Shown here: positions 52,664 through 62,119 of the stretch, in pieces
How the letters are laid out: every line of letters begins with the position of its first letter
How positions within the stretch are numbered: the stretch's first letter is position 1
Source: Aureibaculum flavum
Lineage (GTDB): Bacteria; Bacteroidota; Bacteroidia; Flavobacteriales; Flavobacteriaceae
NCBI RefSeq assembly: GCF_016406085.1
Contig: NZ_JAEHFJ010000003.1
Location: forward strand, 560,288-624,287
DNA: 64,000 nt
Reading direction: 5' to 3'
Translations under genes and position numbers: made by a program
The notes under the pieces: generated by a model
The model's input: only the letters and a program-made list of their open reading frames with translations
What the model was told of the DNA's origin: nothing
Database searches by the model: none

Positions 52664-53977
52664 TTAAATCGTAACTATTTTTCTTCCAACAGATTCGTAA
52701 TGAAATCCATTATGCTTCATGGCTTCTAAATCAAACATATTTCTACCGTCAAAAACGATAGGGTTTTTCAACAATTTTTTAATTTTATCAAAACTTGGCT
52801 GCGTAAATTCGCTCCATTCAGTGCAAATTAATAAGCAATCCGCATCTTCTAAAATGTCATAAGCATTTTTCCCAAATTGGATTTTATCACCATAAATACG
52901 CTCGATGTTTGGCATAGCTTCAGGGTCGTAGGCTGTAATTTCAACATCTTGTAATAACAATTCGTTAATAACATCAATAGCTGGTGCTTCCCGTACATCA
53001 TCTGTATTGGGTTTAAAAGCTAATCCCCAAATGGCGACTTTTTTACCTTTTAAATTGTCATTGAAATAACGAGATACTTTAGGAACTAATGACTTTTTTT
53101 GTTGTACGTTAACATCCAAAACTGATTTTAAAATTTTAAAATCGTAATTGGCTTCATCACTAGATTTTACTAAAGCATTTACATCTTTCGGAAAACAAGA
53201 ACCTCCGTAACCTATACCTGGGTATAAAAACCGGTTCCCTATTCTCGAATCTGAACCCATACCAATTCTAACCATATCAACATCTGAGCCTATGATTTCG
53301 CAGAGATTCGCAACCTCATTCATAAAGGTAATTTTAGTTGCTAAAAAACAGTTAGAAGCATATTTTGTAAGCTCTGAAGAGCGTTCATCCATAAAGATGA
53401 TAGGTCGTTTTGTGCTAATAAAAGGCTTATACAATTTTGATAAAATAGATTTAGCCTTTTTACTTTTAGAACCAATAATTATACGTTCAGGTTCCATAAA
53501 ATCTTTTACAGCATAACCTTCACGCAAAAATTCAGGATTTGAAACTACGTCAAACGCTACATTAGTATGACTAGAAATGATGTCTTTAACAATATCAGAT
53601 GTACCTACGGGTACCGTACTTTTATTAATGATTACTTTATAACCTTTTATCATTTTGCCCAAATCATGGGCAACACCTTTAACATAAGATAAATCAGCAG
53701 ATCCATCTTCGTCTTGCGGCGTAGGTAATGCTAAAAATATAACTGATGAATTTTGAATTGCTTCTTTTAAATTTGTGGTAAAGTGTAATCTATCCCCTAC
53801 AATATTTTTATTGAAAAGTTCTTCTAAATTAGGTTCATAAATAGGTATTTTACCATTTTTCATGGCCTTTACTTTGTCTTCATCAATATCAACACAAGTA
53901 ACATTGTTACCCATATCTGCTAGACAAGTTCCTGTTACTAAACCTACATAGCCAGTCCCAATAACCGTTAAATTCAT
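52664..53977 (-). CDS. UDP-glucose 6-dehydrogenase family protein
   Basis: 437 residues, with an N-terminal NAD domain (VIGTGYVGLVTGTCLADMG), a central domain with the catalytic Cys in YGGSCFPKDVNAL, and a C-terminal domain with WGLAFKPNTDDVREAPAIDVI. The usual product is UDP-glucuronate, though UDP-N-acetylmannosamine dehydrogenases share the signature. NPEFLREGYAVKDFMEPERI supports a UDP-Glc/GDP-Man dehydrogenase call. Second gene of the operon, 2 bases after the aminotransferase gene. Confidence 0.9.
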   Translation of the reverse strand: MNLTVIGTGYVGLVTGTCLADMGNNVTCVDIDEDKVKAMKNGKIPIYEPNLEELFNKNIVGDRLHFTTNLKEAIQNSSVIFLALPTPQDEDGSADLSYVKGVAHDLGKMIKGYKVIINKSTVPVGTSDIVKDIISSHTNVAFDVVSNPEFLREGYAVKDFMEPERIIIGSKSKKAKSILSKLYKPFISTKRPIIFMDERSSELTKYASNCFLATKITFMNEVANLCEIIGSDVDMVRIGMGSDSRIGNRFLYPGIGYGGSCFPKDVNALVKSSDEANYDFKILKSVLDVNVQQKKSLVPKVSRYFNDNLKGKKVAIWGLAFKPNTDDVREAPAIDVINELLLQDVEITAYDPEAMPNIERIYGDKIQFGKNAYDILEDADCLLICTEWSEFTQPSFDKIKKLLKNPIVFDGRNMFDLEAMKHNGFHYESVGRKIVTI

Positions 53978-53979
53978 GC

Positions 53980-55146
53980 TTATTTATTTATAAAATTCAA
54001 TATCGTTTTGGCAATAAAATCTTGTTGGTCTTCTTCTAACTCTGTATGCATAGGTAGAGAAATAACCGATTTTATCAATTCATTGGTAACAGGAAAATCA
54101 GCTTCGTTATAACGTTCATCACTATATGCTTTTTGACTGTGTAAAGGCACTGGATAATAAATAGCACATGGTATATTATTATCTAATAAATGCTGGTGTA
54201 GTGCATTTCTATCAACGTCAACTATCCTTAAGGTATACTGATGGAAAACATGACAATTACAAGTGTCACAAATTTCATTTCCGTTTTTATTACAGTTGTA
54301 AGTAACTGAAGGGGTAATAATGTTTTTAGAAGCTTTAAAGGCATTATTGTAATATTTAGCAGCATTTCTTCTGGCATTACAATATGCATCTAAATGAGGT
54401 AATTTGGCACTTAACACAACTGCTTGTATACTATCTAAACGTGAATTTACACCTACTTCATCGTGATAATAACGCTGATACATCCCATGATTTACAATAC
54501 CACGTAATTTATGAGCTAAATCGTCATCATTTGTGAAAATAGCACCACCATCACCATAACAGCCTAAGTTTTTAGATGGAAAAAACGAAGTTGTTCCAAC
54601 GTTTCCAATGGTTCCTGCTTTTTGTTTTGTGCCATCAGCAAAAGTATAATCTGCACCTATCGCTTGAGCGTTGTCTTCGATTACATATAAGTTATGTTCT
54701 TTAGCAACTTCTAAAATAGCCTCCATATTTGCACATTGTCCAAATAAATGTACAGGTACAATAGCTTTTGTTTTTGGAGTGATGGCTTTTTTAAGAGCTT
54801 CAATATCTATATTAAATGTATCTGCTTCAACATCAACTAATACAGGTGTTAATTTTAATAATGCAATAACTTCAACAGTTGCAGCAAAAGTAAAATCAGC
54901 TGTAATTACTTCGTCTCCTTGCTCAAGGCCTAAACCCATCATGGCAATTTGTAAAGCGTCCGTGCCATTGGCACATGGTATTACATGCTTAACGTCGAGG
55001 TACTCTTCTAATTCTTGTTGAAATTGTTTTACTTCGGGTCCATTGATAAACGAGGTATTATCAATTACTTTTTGAATAGATGTATCTATTTGCCCTTTTA
55101 TTCTTTTATATTGACTTTTTAAGTCAACCATTTCAATTGGTTTCAT
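53980..55146 (-). CDS. DegT/DnrJ/EryC1/StrS sugar aminotransferase
   Basis: 388 residues of PLP-dependent sugar aminotransferase. The lysine is K192 in SFFPSKNLGCYGDGG; HLFGQCANMEAI and VIEDNAQAIGADY are conserved. It converts a keto nucleotide sugar to the amino form. Before HVFHQYTLR lies a short insertion with Cys285, Cys293, Cys296 and Cys298, which looks like a metal site. First gene of the sugar-nucleotide operon; the natural substrate may be the 4-keto product of rfbB, three genes down. Confidence 0.92.
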   Translation of the reverse strand: MKPIEMVDLKSQYKRIKGQIDTSIQKVIDNTSFINGPEVKQFQQELEEYLDVKHVIPCANGTDALQIAMMGLGLEQGDEVITADFTFAATVEVIALLKLTPVLVDVEADTFNIDIEALKKAITPKTKAIVPVHLFGQCANMEAILEVAKEHNLYVIEDNAQAIGADYTFADGTKQKAGTIGNVGTTSFFPSKNLGCYGDGGAIFTNDDDLAHKLRGIVNHGMYQRYYHDEVGVNSRLDSIQAVVLSAKLPHLDAYCNARRNAAKYYNNAFKASKNIITPSVTYNCNKNGNEICDTCNCHVFHQYTLRIVDVDRNALHQHLLDNNIPCAIYYPVPLHSQKAYSDERYNEADFPVTNELIKSVISLPMHTELEEDQQDFIAKTILNFINK

Positions 55147-55173
55147 TCGTTATGGTTTTTAACAATAAACGCA

Positions 55174-55181
55174 CAAAATTA
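55174..55181 (-). promoter_or_regulatory. Putative -7 box of the sugar-nucleotide operon
   Basis: On the minus strand TAATTTTG fits TAnnTTTG, 27 bases before the aminotransferase start. The next TTG upstream is 24 bases away, one more than the usual upper limit. Confidence 0.4.
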
Positions 55182-55230
55182 CAAATTATTTAACGCCTAA
55201 TCTTACAAATTCATATTTTAGCCAAATCTT

Positions 55231-56484
55231 ATGTATTTTTTATATAACATAGCGGTTTATATTGCAGGTTTTTTGATTAAAATTATTGCAATTTTTAATA
55301 AGAAGATTGCTCTTTTTGTTGAAGGTAGAAAGGATGTTTTTGTTCAATTACAAAATAGTTTTGGACCTGATAGCAAAGTTGTGTGGTTTCACTGTGCGTC
55401 TTTGGGAGAATTTGAACAAGGAAGACCAATCATAGAAAAAATAAAAATACAAACTACAAATTCAGAATCACAATTTTTTGGATCTAAAATATTAGTTACT
55501 TTTTTTTCGCCTTCAGGTTATGAGGTTAGAAAAAGTTATGCAATAGCTGACGTGGTTACTTATTTACCTTTAGATACTAAAACGAATGTAAGAAGGTTTG
55601 TAGAAATTGTAGATCCTTCGATAGCAGTATTTGTAAAATATGAGTTCTGGCCAAATTTATTGAAAGAACTTAGAAAAAAACAGATAAAGACTATTTTGGT
55701 TTCGGGCATTTTTAGAGAAAATCAATCTTTTTTTAAAGGTTATGGAGGATGGATGCGAAAATCGCTACAAACTTTTGATCATTTTTTCGTACAAAACAAT
55801 GAATCTGTAAAATTATTGAATAAAATAGGGTTCAACAATACGACGCTTTCTGGAGACACAAGGTTTGACAGAGTTTATGAAATTACGATGCAAGAAATTG
55901 ACCTTAGTTTTGCTGAAAAATTTAAAAATAATAAAACAACTTTGGTGGCCGGTAGTACTTGGCCTAAAGATGAAGCCTTGTTGGTTAGTTTTATTAATAA
56001 AAAATCAAATGAGAATCAAAAATTTATCATAGCTCCTCACAATATCAATATTCAAGGAATTGATAAATTAAAGCAAAGCATAAATAAAAAAGTACTATTG
56101 TATTCAGAAATGGAGAATAAGGATTTAAGTGAATATCAAGTGTTAATTATAGACACTATTGGAATTCTAACCAAGATTTATAAGTATAGTGATATTGCAT
56201 ATGTTGGAGGTGGTTTTGGAACTGGAATTCATAATGTATTAGAACCAGCAACTTTTGGAGTACCAATAATTATTGGTCCAAATTATCATAAATTTAATGA
56301 AGCAAAAGATTTGCTTCAGATTGAAGCCTGCCTGTCTATTCAAAATTTGGAAGAGCTTGATACTGGATTAACTTTATTATTTAGCGATGACGATTTTCGT
56401 AAAAATAAAGGTAATATTGCCAAGGAGTATATTTTAAATAATATTGGGTCTACCCAAAAAATTATGAAATACATCAATAACTAA
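55231..56484 (+). CDS. waaA: 3-deoxy-D-manno-octulosonic acid transferase
   Basis: 417 residues of GT30. A hydrophobic N-terminal anchor (MYFLYNIAVYIAGFLIKII) precedes HCASLGEFEQGRPIIEKI, LVSGIFRENQSFFKGYG and the CMP-Kdo-binding end VGGGFGTGIHNVLEPATFGVPIIIGP (in parts). It adds Kdo to the lipid A precursor at the inner face of the inner membrane. It is divergent from the aminotransferase operon and on the same strand as the following regulator, 13 bases ahead of it. Confidence 0.93.
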   Translation: MYFLYNIAVYIAGFLIKIIAIFNKKIALFVEGRKDVFVQLQNSFGPDSKVVWFHCASLGEFEQGRPIIEKIKIQTTNSESQFFGSKILVTFFSPSGYEVRKSYAIADVVTYLPLDTKTNVRRFVEIVDPSIAVFVKYEFWPNLLKELRKKQIKTILVSGIFRENQSFFKGYGGWMRKSLQTFDHFFVQNNESVKLLNKIGFNNTTLSGDTRFDRVYEITMQEIDLSFAEKFKNNKTTLVAGSTWPKDEALLVSFINKKSNENQKFIIAPHNINIQGIDKLKQSINKKVLLYSEMENKDLSEYQVLIIDTIGILTKIYKYSDIAYVGGGFGTGIHNVLEPATFGVPIIIGPNYHKFNEAKDLLQIEACLSIQNLEELDTGLTLLFSDDDFRKNKGNIAKEYILNNIGSTQKIMKYINN

Positions 56485-56497
56485 TTTTCTGAACATC

Positions 56498-57133
56498 ATG
56501 ATTAAAGAAAAATTAACATCTTATTTTAATGTAGTTTTTGAGGAGGCACTTGTTGATGAAATTGTCAAAGTAGGTGTCTATAGTAAGGTAAAGGAAAATG
56601 AATTGTTACTAGATTTAGGTGATAAATTTGATAAGATTCCCTTAATCCTATCAGGTGCAATAAAAATTAGTCACGAAGATACTAAGGGAGATGAAATAGT
56701 ATTGTATTACTTAGAACATGGCGATACATGTACCATTACTTTTGGCAGTGGATTGCACGGTGCAAAAAGTGAGATTAGAGGTGTGGCAGAAATGGATTCT
56801 GAAATTATATTCATACCTGTTGAAAAAATGGATGAATGGTTAGCCAAATATAAATCTTGGAGAACTTTTGTAATTGATAGTTACAATACACGTCTATCAG
56901 AAATGATTGAAGCTATAGATACGTTGGCTTTTAAGAAAATGGACGAGCGTTTGTTCAAATACTTAACTGATAAGGTAAAAATAATGAGAAGCACAACCTT
57001 GACAACAACGCATCAAGAGATTGCTCAAGATTTAAACACATCACGGGTTGTTATTTCTAGATTGTTAAAACAACTTGAAAACGAACAAAAAATTAAACTA
57101 TTTAGGAATAAAATAGAAGTTCTTGAATATTAA
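56498..57133 (+). CDS. Crp/Fnr family transcriptional regulator
   Basis: 211 residues: an N-terminal cyclic-nucleotide-binding-type barrel (about 20-130, GAIKISHEDTKGDEIVLYYL) and a C-terminal winged helix (HQEIAQDLNTSRVVISRLLKQLE). No Cys cluster typical of Fnr iron-sulfur sensors stands out. It sits at the head of the sulfur-transport and Moco genes, 9 bases ahead of the first, so it is a good candidate for their regulator; the signal is unknown. Confidence 0.9.
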   Translation: MIKEKLTSYFNVVFEEALVDEIVKVGVYSKVKENELLLDLGDKFDKIPLILSGAIKISHEDTKGDEIVLYYLEHGDTCTITFGSGLHGAKSEIRGVAEMDSEIIFIPVEKMDEWLAKYKSWRTFVIDSYNTRLSEMIEAIDTLAFKKMDERLFKYLTDKVKIMRSTTLTTTHQEIAQDLNTSRVVISRLLKQLENEQKIKLFRNKIEVLEY

Positions 57134-57142
57134 AATATAATT

Positions 57143-57703
57143 ATGATTGAATTCTTTTTACAACCTTGGCCTTGGTATGTCGCAGGTCCATTGATTACTT
57201 TGGTTATGTTCTTACTCTTTTATTTTGGTAAAACATTTGGAGTGTCTTCAAATTTAGAAACGATATGTGCTATTGGTGGAGCTGGTAAATTCAATAGTTA
57301 TTTTAAACTTGATTGGAGAAAAAATACGTGGAACTTAATTTTTGTTTTTGGAGCAATTATAGGCGGTTTTATATCATATCAATGGCTTACTCCAAACGAG
57401 GTTATTGCTTTAAATCCTCAAACGATTCAGGATTTGTCAGAAATAGGTATTAAAAATGCCGGACAATCTTATTTACCAGCTGAAATTTTTTCATTAGATG
57501 CATTATTTTCTTTAAAAGGAATTTTAGTTTTATTGCTGGGTGGATTTTTAGTTGGATTCGGTACACGTTATGCAGGTGGTTGTACATCGGGTCATGCTAT
57601 TGTTGGGCTAAGTAATTTAGAAATTCCATCATTAATTGCAGTTATTGGATTTTTCGTAGGTGGATTAATAATGACATGGGTATTTATTCCGATAATATTT
57701 TAG
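57143..57703 (+). CDS. YeeE/YedE sulfur transporter, first half
   Basis: 186 residues with five membrane helices. The motif RYAGGCTSGHAIVGLSN near residue 142 holds the Cys that takes thiosulfate in YeeE-type transporters. The protein matches one half of the bacterial pore protein; the other half is the next gene. It lies between a Crp/Fnr gene and the Moco genes. Thiosulfate or related sulfur import is inferred from the family. Confidence 0.87.
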   Translation: MIEFFLQPWPWYVAGPLITLVMFLLFYFGKTFGVSSNLETICAIGGAGKFNSYFKLDWRKNTWNLIFVFGAIIGGFISYQWLTPNEVIALNPQTIQDLSEIGIKNAGQSYLPAEIFSLDALFSLKGILVLLLGGFLVGFGTRYAGGCTSGHAIVGLSNLEIPSLIAVIGFFVGGLIMTWVFIPIIF

Positions 57704-57706
57704 AAG

Positions 57707-58120
57707 ATGAAATTTATAAAATTTTTTATAGTAGGTATTTTATTTGGTATTATACTAAGCAAAGCAGAAGTTATCTCTTGGTTTAGAATTTATGAAATGT
57801 TTAAGTTTCAATCCTTTCATATGTACGGCGTTATTGGTTCTGCTGTAGTCTTAGGTATTCTTATTATTCAGTTATTCAAAAAAGGTATTTTAAAAAATAA
57901 GGATGGTGAACAAATTATTATACCGCCAAAAAAGAATGCTTTTAAAGCTAATTTGTTTGGTGGTATTATTTTCGGTTTAGGCTGGGCTTTAGTTGGTGCT
58001 TGTCCTGGACCTATGTTTATTTTATTGGGTCGGGGAGTATTGGCAATTCTCATTATTGTATTTGGAGCTTTGTTAGGTGCTTTTGTATATCACGGAGTTA
58101 AAAGGTGGATGCCAAACTAG
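57707..58120 (+). CDS. YeeE/YedE sulfur transporter, second half (DUF6691-like)
   Basis: 137 residues with four membrane helices. GWALVGACPGPMFILLGRG gives the second conserved Cys, in a CPGP motif typical of this half. It begins 3 bases after the first half ends, so the two are made together, and probably assemble as one pore. In E. coli a single protein carries both halves. Function follows from the family. Confidence 0.87.
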   Translation: MKFIKFFIVGILFGIILSKAEVISWFRIYEMFKFQSFHMYGVIGSAVVLGILIIQLFKKGILKNKDGEQIIIPPKKNAFKANLFGGIIFGLGWALVGACPGPMFILLGRGVLAILIIVFGALLGAFVYHGVKRWMPN

Positions 58121-58172
58121 GCAATGTTTTCTTTCTTATCTTTACCAATAATTCTATTTTAAAATTATAATT

Positions 58173-59156
58173 ATGTTAACCGATAATTTTGGTAGGCAAA
58201 TTTCCTATTTACGATTGGCAGTAACTGATCGTTGTAACTTGCGTTGCCAATATTGTATGCCAGCACATGGCATTGATATCGTTGACAGGAAGGAACTACT
58301 TACTTTTAAAGAAATGTACCGAATAACCAGAGTTTTAAGTGAACTAGGTGTTAATAAAGTTCGCTTAACAGGAGGAGAGCCATTTGTACGTAAAGATTTT
58401 ATCAAGTTTTTAGAAATGCTTTCGTTTAATGATAAATTGGAAGAAATTAATATCACTACCAACGGCGTTTTAATTGTAAATCATATTAAAGAGCTTGAAG
58501 CTTTAAAAGTAAAAACTATAAACCTGAGTATTGATAGTTTAGACAAAGCGAATTTTGCAAAAATAACAAGACGTGATGTTTTTGATGATGTTTTTAAAAC
58601 GTTGGAAGCTTTAGAAAGTAGCTCTTTAAATTTAAAACTGAATTGTGTGGTGCAATCGGATGTTAACACACATGAAATCATAGATTTTATTGAATTGACT
58701 AAACATAAAAATTTAGCAGTACGTTTTATAGAAGAAATGCCTTTTAATGGTAAGGGGCAACGCAACATGAAGGAGGAGTGGAATTACAATAAAATTTTAA
58801 ATAAAATTAAATCCAATTATAGCAACATTACGCCTTTAATATCAGATAAATCATCAACTTCTCATAACTTCAAAGTATCAGATTATAAAGGGGCATTTGG
58901 AATCATTCCTGCTTTCACCAGAACTATTTGTGATGATTGTAATCGCATACGGATAACGTCTACAGGCATGTTTAAAAATTGCCTTTTTGATAATGGTGTT
59001 TTTAATATACGAGATTTTATCCGCCAAGGAGCAAATAATGATGATTTAAAGCAGCTTTTTATGAGTATTATCAAGCAAAAACCTGAAAATGGTTTTATAG
59101 CAGAGGCCAATAGAAATAATGATGTTTCGGAAAGTATGTCTACAATAGGAGGTTAG
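58173..59156 (+). CDS. moaA: GTP 3',8-cyclase
   Basis: Radical SAM enzyme that makes the first intermediate of molybdopterin from GTP. 327 residues. The N-terminal [4Fe-4S] cluster is Cys21, Cys25, Cys28 (CNLRCQYC); the second cluster is Cys253, Cys256, Cys270 (CDDCNRIRITSTGMFKNC); and the C-terminus ends in Gly-Gly, as is needed for activity with MoaC. All three features are intact. First Moco gene after the YeeE/YedE pair (52-base gap). Confidence 0.95.
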   Translation: MLTDNFGRQISYLRLAVTDRCNLRCQYCMPAHGIDIVDRKELLTFKEMYRITRVLSELGVNKVRLTGGEPFVRKDFIKFLEMLSFNDKLEEINITTNGVLIVNHIKELEALKVKTINLSIDSLDKANFAKITRRDVFDDVFKTLEALESSSLNLKLNCVVQSDVNTHEIIDFIELTKHKNLAVRFIEEMPFNGKGQRNMKEEWNYNKILNKIKSNYSNITPLISDKSSTSHNFKVSDYKGAFGIIPAFTRTICDDCNRIRITSTGMFKNCLFDNGVFNIRDFIRQGANNDDLKQLFMSIIKQKPENGFIAEANRNNDVSESMSTIGG

Positions 59157-59214
59157 GTAAATAGAAACAGATGTCTCCAGTATTGGGGTTTAAGTTTAAA
59201 ATAGTCATATTATT

Positions 59215-60453
59215 ATGATAACGGTTGAAAAAGCATTAGAAATAATTTTAGCAGAATCTCAAGATTTCGGTGTTGAAAAAATTCCTTTTATGGAGTCGTT
59301 AGGACGTGTTTTAAAGGAAGACATTGGTGCAGATAGAGATTTTCCTCCATTTGATAGAGTCAGCATGGATGGTATTGCCATTTATTATGATACTTATAAA
59401 AAAGGGGATATCACATTTCCAATTGAAAGCATCCAAGCCGCTGGGGCAGAACAATTATCGTTAAAAAGTCAACAGAATTGTATAGAAGTGATGACAGGTG
59501 CCGTGGTACCCAAAAATGTAGATACAGTTATTCCATACGAGCTTGTAGAGATTAAAGACGGTAAAGCTGAACTATCCACTGATACTATAAAGCAAGGTCA
59601 AAACATTCATAGAAAAGGGTTAGATCGAAAGCAAGATGATTTATTGATAAAACAAAACACTATAATTTCGTCAGCTGAAATTGGAGTGCTAGCTACTGTT
59701 GGTAAGGCAACAGTAAAAGTAGCCAAACAACCAAAAGTTATGATTGTTTCTACAGGTGATGAGTTGATTGAGGTTGATAAAATTCCTTTAAATCATCAAA
59801 TTAGAAGGAGTAATGTTTATACGTTAGTGGCACTTTTACAGGAGTTGAAAATTCAGGCAGATACAGCCCATATTAACGATGATAAAGCCATTTTGAAACA
59901 AAAAATAGAAGGATATTTATTAGATTATGATGTGTTGCTTTTTAGTGGTGCCGTCAGTAAAGGGAAATTTGATTTTTTACCCGAAATATTAGAAGAGTTA
60001 GGGGTTAAAAAACAATTTCATAAAGTAAAACAACGCCCAGGAAAACCCTTCTGGTTCGGGGCCATTGGACCTTTTAGTATAAATGACATGAAAATAGGTA
60101 ATGGAAATCATAAAACTACAATTTTTGCTTTTCCAGGGAATCCTGTTTCTACTTTTGTAGGTTGTTTAAAATATTTTTATCCTTGGTTTAGAAAATCAAT
60201 TGGCATTGAATATAAAAATTTGGATTACGCTATTCTTTCTGAAGATTTTACCTTTCAACCAGCATTAACTTATTTTTTACAAGTACGTCTGCAAAATGAA
60301 AACGGAAGGATAATTGGAACGCCAGTAAAAGGTAAAGGTTCAGGAGATTTGGCTAATTTAGCAGATGCAGATGGTTTTTTAGAATTGCCAGCCGATAAAA
60401 CGGAGTTTAGAAAAGGAGAAACTTTTCCTTTGATTAGATATCGACAGTATTAA
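59215..60453 (+). CDS. moeA: Molybdopterin molybdenumtransferase
   Basis: Inserts molybdate into adenylated molybdopterin. 412 residues with the four-domain MoeA layout: FPPFDRVSMDGIAIYY, VMTGAVVPKNVDTVIPYE, VMIVSTGDELIEV, the MogA-like LLFSGAVSKGKFDF, and FAFPGNPVSTFVGC. In the MogA-like loop the usual Gly of SGGVS is Ala. Linked to moaA (58-base gap) and moaC on one strand. Confidence 0.93.
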   Translation: MITVEKALEIILAESQDFGVEKIPFMESLGRVLKEDIGADRDFPPFDRVSMDGIAIYYDTYKKGDITFPIESIQAAGAEQLSLKSQQNCIEVMTGAVVPKNVDTVIPYELVEIKDGKAELSTDTIKQGQNIHRKGLDRKQDDLLIKQNTIISSAEIGVLATVGKATVKVAKQPKVMIVSTGDELIEVDKIPLNHQIRRSNVYTLVALLQELKIQADTAHINDDKAILKQKIEGYLLDYDVLLFSGAVSKGKFDFLPEILEELGVKKQFHKVKQRPGKPFWFGAIGPFSINDMKIGNGNHKTTIFAFPGNPVSTFVGCLKYFYPWFRKSIGIEYKNLDYAILSEDFTFQPALTYFLQVRLQNENGRIIGTPVKGKGSGDLANLADADGFLELPADKTEFRKGETFPLIRYRQY

Positions 60454-60520
60454 TAAACAATATACCTTTCAGTCTGACACATCAGCGTCAACACTTGTGA
60501 GGTCAAAAAATAACATCGAA

Positions 60521-60994
60521 GTGAACAAATTCTCACATATCAACAAGAAAAATCAGCCTAAAATGGTAAATGTTGGCGATAAAGCCATTACCAAACGTAA
60601 GGCCACTGCTATAGCTACGTTGTTCTTAGGTAAGAAAGTCGTTTCTAATTTTAAAGTTAACGATATTACCACCAAAAAAGGGCCTGTTTTTCAAACGGCT
60701 ATTGTGGCTGGGATTCAAGCGGTAAAAAAGACTTCAGATCTAATACCGATGTGCCATCCATTGGCTATTAATGGTGTTGATATAGACATTGATGTTATTG
60801 ATGATGAACATGCGGAAATTTTATGTACTGTAGAAATTGAAGGTAAAACTGGAGTTGAAATGGAAGCATTAACCGGAGCTACAATTACTGCTCTTACCAT
60901 ATATGACATGTGTAAAAGTATTTCACAGCATATGATATTAAAAGAGGTTAAGTTGTTAGAAAAAACGGGAGGTAAATCAGATTTTAAAGGTTAA
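60521..60994 (+). CDS. moaC: Cyclic pyranopterin monophosphate synthase
   Basis: Turns the MoaA product into precursor Z (cPMP). From GTG at 60521 it is 157 residues beginning MNKFSHINKKNQPKMVNVGDKA, the usual family start. The frame is open from GTG 60497 as well, but its eight extra residues are unlike MoaC. Motifs are DLIPMCHPLAINGVDID and VEMEALTGATITALTIYDMCKS, which contain the conserved His and Lys/Glu residues. It precedes the MobA-type gene by three bases. Confidence 0.92.
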   Translation: MNKFSHINKKNQPKMVNVGDKAITKRKATAIATLFLGKKVVSNFKVNDITTKKGPVFQTAIVAGIQAVKKTSDLIPMCHPLAINGVDIDIDVIDDEHAEILCTVEIEGKTGVEMEALTGATITALTIYDMCKSISQHMILKEVKLLEKTGGKSDFKG

Positions 60995-60997
60995 GTA

Positions 60998-62119
60998 ATG
61001 GAGGAAAAGAAACACCAAAAACATACAAAATTAAAAAGGCGTGAAAATGAAAATTTCGCACCAAATGAAATTGCTGTTTTGGGCACAAAATGCTCCGTAA
61101 TTGCCACTTTTGTTCAAAAAATGAGTAAAAAACTTCAAAAAGAGGCTAAAATTGGCTATTTAGATGCTTCGCATAGAGATTCGGAGACGCAACAAGATTT
61201 TGATAGTTTTGTGTTTCATCATTCAGGAAGTTTAGAGACCACAATAAAAACTGAGTTAAACGAGTATAACGAGCGTATTCGTTTATCTCAACACGATTTA
61301 GTTTTTATTAATGGCAACCATTATCAAGGAGAAAAGCAGATCTTAATTTTAGACAATGAAAAGGAGGCTTCTGTAAAAAAACGTTTAGATCAATTAACAC
61401 GAATTCAATTCATTATTAAATTGAATGACGAGGTTGATTATTTTGATTGTTTACTTGAAAAATTTCCACATATAAGAAATATTAAAGCCTATTCAATAAC
61501 TGAAGAAGATGCCATTGCTAGACATATCAATAATTTAATTCAAGAAAAAATAGCACCAATTAATGGATTGGTTTTGGCCGGTGGTAAAAGTACTCGAATG
61601 GGTCAAGATAAAACGGAGTTAGATTACCATGGTAAACCACAGAGGCATCATGCCGTACAATTACTAGAAAGAAACTTATTAGACACCTATATTTCTGTTG
61701 CAAGTGGTATGTCTTCAGAAGTTGACAAAATAATAGAAGATAAATTCTTCGATTTAGGAGCATTTGGAGCTATATGTTCTGCATTTCAACATGATCCGAA
61801 TAAAGCTTGGCTGGTATTTGCTAGCGATTTACCTTTTGTAGATTCTGAAGTAATTCAGTTACTTTTAAAGCATCGGAACCCTTCAAAAATGGCGACTGCA
61901 ATAAAAGGGAAATCCAAAACTTTTGTAGAACCGTTAATTACCATTTATGAGCCAAAAGCATATCCAATATTGTTGGGTTATTTAGCACAAGGGTATGCAT
62001 GTCCGCGTAAAGTATTGATAAATTCGGAGGTTGAAATTGTTGAGGTTGATGATGAATTGATACGCAATATAAATACCCCAGAAGAGTATCAACAAGCCAT
62101 AAAGGAAATCAATGGCTAA
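60998..62119 (+). CDS. MobB-like/MobA fusion, molybdenum cofactor guanylyltransferase candidate
   Basis: 373 residues in two parts. The C-terminal part (about 185-373) is a MobA nucleotidyltransferase: LVLAGGKSTRMGQDKTELDY, AFGAICSAF, and the metal-site SDLPFVD. The N-terminal 180 residues occupy the MobB position, but the P-loop is absent: IAVLGTKCSVIATFVQKM. MobA makes the guanylated cofactor needed by DMSO-reductase-type enzymes. The degenerate MobB part may help substrate binding. Its end overlaps the DUF1835 gene by 8 bases. Confidence 0.85.
   Translation: MEEKKHQKHTKLKRRENENFAPNEIAVLGTKCSVIATFVQKMSKKLQKEAKIGYLDASHRDSETQQDFDSFVFHHSGSLETTIKTELNEYNERIRLSQHDLVFINGNHYQGEKQILILDNEKEASVKKRLDQLTRIQFIIKLNDEVDYFDCLLEKFPHIRNIKAYSITEEDAIARHINNLIQEKIAPINGLVLAGGKSTRMGQDKTELDYHGKPQRHHAVQLLERNLLDTYISVASGMSSEVDKIIEDKFFDLGAFGAICSAFQHDPNKAWLVFASDLPFVDSEVIQLLLKHRNPSKMATAIKGKSKTFVEPLITIYEPKAYPILLGYLAQGYACPRKVLINSEVEIVEVDDELIRNINTPEEYQQAIKEING

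Noticed and set aside
54671-55021. 116-codon open frame opposite the sugar aminotransferase gene
   Set aside because: It lies wholly inside a confidently identified gene on the other strand and its residues show no coherent protein pattern.
60454-60520. Gap between moeA and moaC as a possible Moco riboswitch
   Set aside because: It is only 67 bases, too short for a known Moco riboswitch, and shows no extended pairing.
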